Assembly (NCBI GenBank): GCA_000987045.1 | Contig: LAKY01000013.1 | Span: 1 to 64,000, forward strand | Direction: 5' to 3' | From: Clostridiales bacterium PH28_bin88 | GTDB taxonomy: Bacteria > Bacillota > PH28-bin88 | Length of the DNA stretch: 64,000 nt | In this document: positions 59,941 to 64,000 of the stretch, piece after piece | Layout of the letters: each line of letters opens with the position of its first letter | How positions within the stretch are numbered: position 1 is the first letter of the stretch | Program-made: the position numbers and the translations under genes | Notes under the pieces: generated by a model | Database searches by the model: none | Seen by the model: only the letters and a program-made list of their open reading frames with translations | Told to the model about the DNA's origin: nothing

Positions 59941-61992
59941 TTAAGCTTCAGCTTTAGCTGCTTTGGCGGCAGCGATAATCTTCTCTGCGATATGGGATGG
60001 AACCTCTTCGTACGTGGCAAACTCCATGGTGAAGCTACCGCGTCCTTGGGTGATGGACTTTAAGTCAATAGCATACCGGTACATCTCCGACAATGGCACC
60101 TGTGCTCGGATAATTTGTAGTTTACCTTGGGGTTCCATACCAAGGATGCGCCCCCGTTTGGCATTCATGTCACCAATGATGTCTCCCATAAACTGTTCTG
60201 GTACGGTTACCTCGACATTCATAATCGGTTCAAGAAGCACAGGTTTTGCCTGCTCCACCGCTTTCCGGAAGGCGAGCCCGGCCGCTATCTTGAAGGCCAT
60301 TTCCGAGGAATCTACTGTATGATAGGAACCATCAGTTAGAGTAATCTTGACATTTGTCACCGGGTAACCAGCCAGGATACCCTCAACCATTGCCTCACGG
60401 ATGCCTTTTTCTACAGCCGGAATATACTGCCTGGGCACCGCACCACCGAAAATGGTTTCTTGAAACTCAAAGTCCTTATCAGGTAATGGCTCCATGTCAA
60501 TGTACACGTGACCATACTGGCCATGACCGCCGGATTGTTTTTTGTGCTTTCCTTCAACCTTGTTTACGACGGCCCGGATAGTTTCCCTGTATGGGACTTT
60601 CGGGTCGGCAATTCCGACTTCCACCCCAAATTTCCGCTGCAGTCTCTCCATGATAATGTCAAGATGCAGTTCACCCATGCCGGTCAGGAGGGTTTCTTTG
60701 GTTTCAACATTTTTACTAACCCTTAAAGTGGTATCTTCCTCTAAGAGTCGGTTAATGGCGTTGGAGAGCTTGTCTTCATCGCCTTTACTTTTGGGCTTTA
60801 TCGCCACTGAGAAGCTAGGAGCGGGAAACTCAATACCATCCAGTATGACAGGGTTTTGTTTAACAGTAAGGGTATCCCCGGTGGTGGTAGACTGAAGTTT
60901 GGTGACAGCGCCAATGTCTCCGGCCTTTAATTCGGAAACCGCAGTCTGGGCTTTACCCTGCATGATAAAGATTTGACCGATTTTTTCATCCGTTTCCTTG
61001 TTTACATTGTATACGGTAGAATCAGGTTTCAGTGTTCCGCCGTATACCCGTAAGAAGCTTACTTTTCCAACGTAGGGGTCCGCCAGAGTCTTAAAAACGA
61101 GTACGGCCAGCGGATCTTTCTCCGCTTGAACAGTTCCGATACCTACACGGTCAAGGGGAGAAGGCATAAAATCCACGATTACGTCAAGTACCGGCTGGAT
61201 CCCGATGTTTTTCAAAGCGGAACCACATAGCACTGGTATTACACTGCCCGCCCTCACTGCCTGTTTAAGTCCGGAAACAATTTCACCGGATGTCAGTTCT
61301 TCACCTTCCAGATACTTCATTAAAAGTTCGTCGTCTCCTTCAGCCGCTGCCTCAACGACTTGTTCGCGGTAAGAAGAGACCTGATCCGCATACTCAGCAG
61401 GGATTTCTTTTTCTTGAAACTTACCGTCTTCAGAACCGTAAACGTAAGCCTTCATTTTCAACAAGTCAATAACACCACTAAAATCCGCCTCAGCACCTAT
61501 GGGTAATTGCAGTGGGACGATTTTGCCGTTCAAACGTTCCTGCATCGATTCCACAACACGGTAAAAATTGGCATTTTCACGGTCCATTTTGTTGATGAAT
61601 GCAAGGCGAGGCATATTGGCTTTATCAGCATACTCCCAGATTACTTCTGTCTGCACCTCCACCCCTGATACCGCACACAGTACCATCAACATTCCGTCAA
61701 CTACGCGCAGGGCTCCTTTTACATCTCCAATAAAGTCGGCGTAACCTGGCGTGTCGATCAGGTTTACCTTGTGATCCCCCCACTCGCAGGGAGCCAGAGA
61801 AGAATTGATCGTTACCTTCCTCTTTATTTCTTCGGGGTGATAATCGGTAACGGTGTTCCCGTCGTCCACCTTACCCAGGCGCTTGGTGACACCGGTATCA
61901 AACATGATCGCTTCAGTCAGAGAGGTTTTTCCGGCCCCACCGTGGGCAACAATGCCCACATTTCGAATTTGCCCTGTTTCGTAAACTTTCAT
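59941..61992 (-). CDS. EF-G-like translational GTPase (EF-G2 type)
   Basis: Protein of 683 residues with the GTPase motifs G1 AHGGAGKTSLTEAI, G3 DTPGYADF and G4 NKMD, then domains II-V ending in MEFATYEEVPSHIAEKIIAAAKAA. The G1 loop AHGGAGKTS departs from the AHIDAGKTT of the main EF-G, and the G2 region is short (KRKVTINSSLAP), marking the EF-G-like paralogue group. Canonical EF-G lies in the str operon with EF-Tu, which is absent here. The role is probably ribosome related but not established. AAAGGAGG precedes the ATG. Confidence 0.85.
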   Translation of the reverse strand: MKVYETGQIRNVGIVAHGGAGKTSLTEAIMFDTGVTKRLGKVDDGNTVTDYHPEEIKRKVTINSSLAPCEWGDHKVNLIDTPGYADFIGDVKGALRVVDGMLMVLCAVSGVEVQTEVIWEYADKANMPRLAFINKMDRENANFYRVVESMQERLNGKIVPLQLPIGAEADFSGVIDLLKMKAYVYGSEDGKFQEKEIPAEYADQVSSYREQVVEAAAEGDDELLMKYLEGEELTSGEIVSGLKQAVRAGSVIPVLCGSALKNIGIQPVLDVIVDFMPSPLDRVGIGTVQAEKDPLAVLVFKTLADPYVGKVSFLRVYGGTLKPDSTVYNVNKETDEKIGQIFIMQGKAQTAVSELKAGDIGAVTKLQSTTTGDTLTVKQNPVILDGIEFPAPSFSVAIKPKSKGDEDKLSNAINRLLEEDTTLRVSKNVETKETLLTGMGELHLDIIMERLQRKFGVEVGIADPKVPYRETIRAVVNKVEGKHKKQSGGHGQYGHVYIDMEPLPDKDFEFQETIFGGAVPRQYIPAVEKGIREAMVEGILAGYPVTNVKITLTDGSYHTVDSSEMAFKIAAGLAFRKAVEQAKPVLLEPIMNVEVTVPEQFMGDIIGDMNAKRGRILGMEPQGKLQIIRAQVPLSEMYRYAIDLKSITQGRGSFTMEFATYEEVPSHIAEKIIAAAKAAKAEA

Positions 61993-62338
61993 GTGCGTCC
62001 TCCTTTATCTCAATACTCCATCTCAGCCGGCATCAAACTTCAGAAAAGATAGCCAGCAATCAAGTTATAGTATATAATTTCTCTCCAATGCGAAAAATCC
62101 TTTTTTCTATCCCAATAATTTTGCTGTAATCTTTTACTTGCAATTGTTTATTCTACCTTGTATATATTGGCACGCTGTTAGCTCTTACCATCTTTTCGAA
62201 TTATCCGGATACTTAAGGACCACGACCGTAAAACACCCCTGGACATTGTGTGAATTATTGTTCCCATGATCACGACCAGATATTCCCGTACTATGTATAT
62301 ATTACCTGCGCATAAATCTTTATCAAGGGGGTGAAAAC
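61993..62338. other. Divergent intergenic region between the EF-G-like gene and the flippase gene
   Basis: 346 bp, AT-rich, with no supported gene. It should contain both promoters. On the leftward strand TATACT occurs about 80 bp before the EF-G-like start with a poor -35. No structured RNA was recognised. Confidence 0.4.
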
Positions 62339-63901
62339 GTGGTGAGGCAAACACTATGGCAAGGAGCCCTGGTATTGGTAACCGCCGGCGTAATCAACAG
62401 GTTGTTGGGGTTCATCTACAGGATCCTGGTTGTACGCGTGGTAGGACCGGAAGGGGTTGGGTTGTATGAAATGGTTTTTCCGCTGTATTCTCTTGTCTTA
62501 GTGATAACCACTGCCGGGATCCCCGTAGCCGTAGCTAAGATCGTTGCGGAACAAGAAGCGCTGGGTCAGTGGTGCCAGGTTCGCAGGGTTTTCAGGGTCT
62601 CCTTCACAGTCCTTATCCTGGCAGGGCTTACCACTACAGTATTGCTCTTGTCCTCTGTGGACTACATTCCGGTACAGGTTTTCCCCGACTCTCGCGCCCT
62701 TTGGCCCTTTTTTACCACCGTACCTGCTATCATAGTAGTTGCAGCCGGTTCAGCCCTCAGGGGTTACTTCCAGGGACTACACCAGATGACACCTACCGCT
62801 GCAAGCCAGGTTTGCGAACAGCTGGTTCGCATCACCCTAGGGTTATACATGGCTCACAGGATGCTTCATCGAGGACCCGAGTACGTGGCAATGGGCTTAG
62901 CTTTGGGAATGGTAGCAGGAGAGGTGGTAGGATTTTTTATATTAATCATTTATTACTTTAAGACGGGCCGAACTCCCAGTGTCACCGCCGCAATGACAGA
63001 CAAACGTTCACCGCCCCTCCAGTTGTTTAAAGAAATCTGGCGATTGGCGTTTCCTGTTACGATCGCAAGAATTGTCACCACTTCGCTCTTAAGCATCCAG
63101 GCACTAATGATCCCCCAGCGTCTTCAAATCTCGGGGGTTTCCGTAAGGGAAGCCACCGTCATCTACGGCCAGTACACCGGTGTAGCGATTGCTTTGGTGA
63201 ACCTCCCTACTGTCATCAGTGTTTCACTCGCTATCAGCTTGGTCCCTGCCATGGCGGAAGCCATAGCCCGTAATGACCTCAACTCGGTTCAGCGAAGGTG
63301 TCAAGCGGCAGTACGCCTCACCATCATCTCGGGATTACCCTGGGCAACCGTATACTTTTTAATGTTTCGTGAAATTAGCGATCTTGTTTTCGGGCTTCCC
63401 GAGGCCGGCCTCCCTTTACAGGTTCTCTCCATTGGATGTATCTTTTACTACCTGCAACAAACGACCGGGGGTATTCTCCAGGGCCTGGGCAGAGTAAACC
63501 TGGCACTCCGGAACGTGGTCTTGGGTGCTTTTGTAAACCTTGCCCTGGTTTACTGGCTTACAGCCTTGCCGCTTTATGGCATACTTGGTACGGCTGCGGC
63601 AAACAGCGCCGGTTGGCTCGTCGTCGCCCTTTTAAACACCATTTGCGTCTCCCGTTTAACCGGTTTAAAATTTGATGGCCGGAAATGGTTAATAGCGCCT
63701 TTGGTAGCGTCGTCCGGGATGGGTATCGCCATCATCCTGTTGTGGGTACGTATATGGCTGGTAACAGGGCACCGCCTGGTGGCGACTCTCCTTGCCCTGC
63801 TTATCGGTTTGGTGTGCTACCTAGTATTACTTGGGGCTGCGGGAGCTATTACCAAAAGCGATCTGCAACACGTCCCTTTATTAAGGTGCTGTTTCCGATA
63901 G
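62339..63901 (+). CDS. SpoVB/MurJ-like lipid flippase (MOP superfamily)
   Basis: Membrane protein of 520 residues with about 14 hydrophobic segments. It begins LWQGALVLVTAGVINRLLGFIYRILVVRVVGPEGVGLYEMVFPLY and continues VITTAGIPVAVAKIVAEQEALG, the pattern of stage V sporulation protein B and related polysaccharide flippases. It likely flips a lipid-linked cell wall or cortex precursor. Clostridia have several paralogues, so the sporulation-specific role is inferred. GTG start at 62339 follows AAGGGGGTGA. Confidence 0.85.
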   Translation: MVRQTLWQGALVLVTAGVINRLLGFIYRILVVRVVGPEGVGLYEMVFPLYSLVLVITTAGIPVAVAKIVAEQEALGQWCQVRRVFRVSFTVLILAGLTTTVLLLSSVDYIPVQVFPDSRALWPFFTTVPAIIVVAAGSALRGYFQGLHQMTPTAASQVCEQLVRITLGLYMAHRMLHRGPEYVAMGLALGMVAGEVVGFFILIIYYFKTGRTPSVTAAMTDKRSPPLQLFKEIWRLAFPVTIARIVTTSLLSIQALMIPQRLQISGVSVREATVIYGQYTGVAIALVNLPTVISVSLAISLVPAMAEAIARNDLNSVQRRCQAAVRLTIISGLPWATVYFLMFREISDLVFGLPEAGLPLQVLSIGCIFYYLQQTTGGILQGLGRVNLALRNVVLGAFVNLALVYWLTALPLYGILGTAAANSAGWLVVALLNTICVSRLTGLKFDGRKWLIAPLVASSGMGIAIILLWVRIWLVTGHRLVATLLALLIGLVCYLVLLGAAGAITKSDLQHVPLLRCCFR

Positions 63902-63976
63902 CAAAATCTCATGCCACATTTTTTTAGTCTTATTGTCGCGGTATCAGGAAATCCTAATAACAGGAGGTGGTGCAAA

Positions 63977-64000
63977 ATGGCCAAATTTACCGGTACTGAC
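63977..64000 (+). CDS. Start of a gene cut by the window edge
   Basis: ATG at 63977 preceded by AGGAGG with 10 bp spacing; only eight codons (MAKFTGTD) are inside the window. Too short to identify. It is 75 bp after the flippase gene and may be in the same transcript. Confidence 0.6.

Noticed and set aside
59941-61992. Calling this gene the main EF-G (fusA)
   Set aside because: The G1 loop and effector region differ from canonical EF-G and the str operon neighbours are missing.

Overview
The window reads as chromosome of an anaerobic, probably spore-forming Firmicute of the Peptococcaceae/Desulfotomaculum/Pelotomaculum kind. The evidence is strong AGGAGG ribosome binding sites with frequent TTG and GTG starts, a SpoVB-like flippase, a B12-dependent ribonucleotide reductase, oxygen-sensitive ferredoxin oxidoreductases and benzoyl-CoA reductase genes, and multihaem cytochromes. 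The organism call is inference. No insertion sequence, prophage or CRISPR array was seen.

Left part (0.4-12.5 kb, all minus strand): a complete anaerobic benzoyl-CoA module. Transcription runs bzdN-O-P-Q (ATP-dependent class I benzoyl-CoA reductase, Azoarcus Bzd subtype), bzdM ferredoxin, bzdV flavoprotein, an SDR dehydrogenase, a thiolase, then oah (ring hydrolase), dch (dienoyl-CoA hydratase) and had (6-hydroxycyclohexenoyl-CoA dehydrogenase). It is followed by a broken CpsB-like gene. Divergent from bzdN is a NarL-type two-component pair (12.9-15.2 kb).

Middle-left (15.2-25.5 kb, minus): a second CoA-ester operon. It holds a CoA ligase, a second 2-hydroxyacyl-CoA dehydratase/BCR-like subunit pair without its own activator, 3-hydroxyacyl-CoA dehydrogenase, crotonase, indolepyruvate:ferredoxin oxidoreductase (iorAB), an SCP-x-type thiolase with its OB-fold partner, and a gamma-carbonic-anhydrase-like protein. 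It looks suited to activating aryl acids or arylpyruvates and shortening their side chains towards ring-CoA esters.

Middle (26-38 kb): an IclR regulator, an MFS transporter and a three-subunit molybdenum hydroxylase resembling 4-hydroxybenzoyl-CoA reductase (minus). Facing these are a 2-hydroxyacid dehydrogenase, a phenylacetate-CoA ligase-like enzyme, a GC-rich sodium:solute symporter with a 38-residue partner, and an amidohydrolase (plus). A related sequence element lies 165-225 bp upstream of the first gene of all three catabolic operons.

38-49.7 kb: mixed housekeeping and accessory genes (metallo-beta-lactamase-fold proteins, EamA transporter, glycosyltransferase, flavoprotein, alpha/beta hydrolase, asparaginase, TIM-barrel protein, nrdJ).

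49.9-58.6 kb: the most unusual part. Two parallel modules each combine a heptahaem c-type cytochrome, a membrane cytochrome b and tiny membrane proteins. Around them are four Com-like zinc-ribbon proteins of 55-63 residues and an intact and a broken copy of a cysteine-rich two-CW-like protein. Seven transcripts in this block start with the same short leader: a three-segment AGTC/GACT/AGTC switch-like core followed by a GGCCAGC terminator-like hairpin. Phage Mu Com is an RNA-hairpin-binding translational activator, so a Com-protein/leader-hairpin circuit controlling cytochrome expression is a reasonable hypothesis.

58.6-64 kb: PHP phosphoesterase, tRNA-Trp with a clear promoter and terminator, an EF-G-like GTPase, a SpoVB/MurJ-like flippase, and the first codons of another gene at the right edge.
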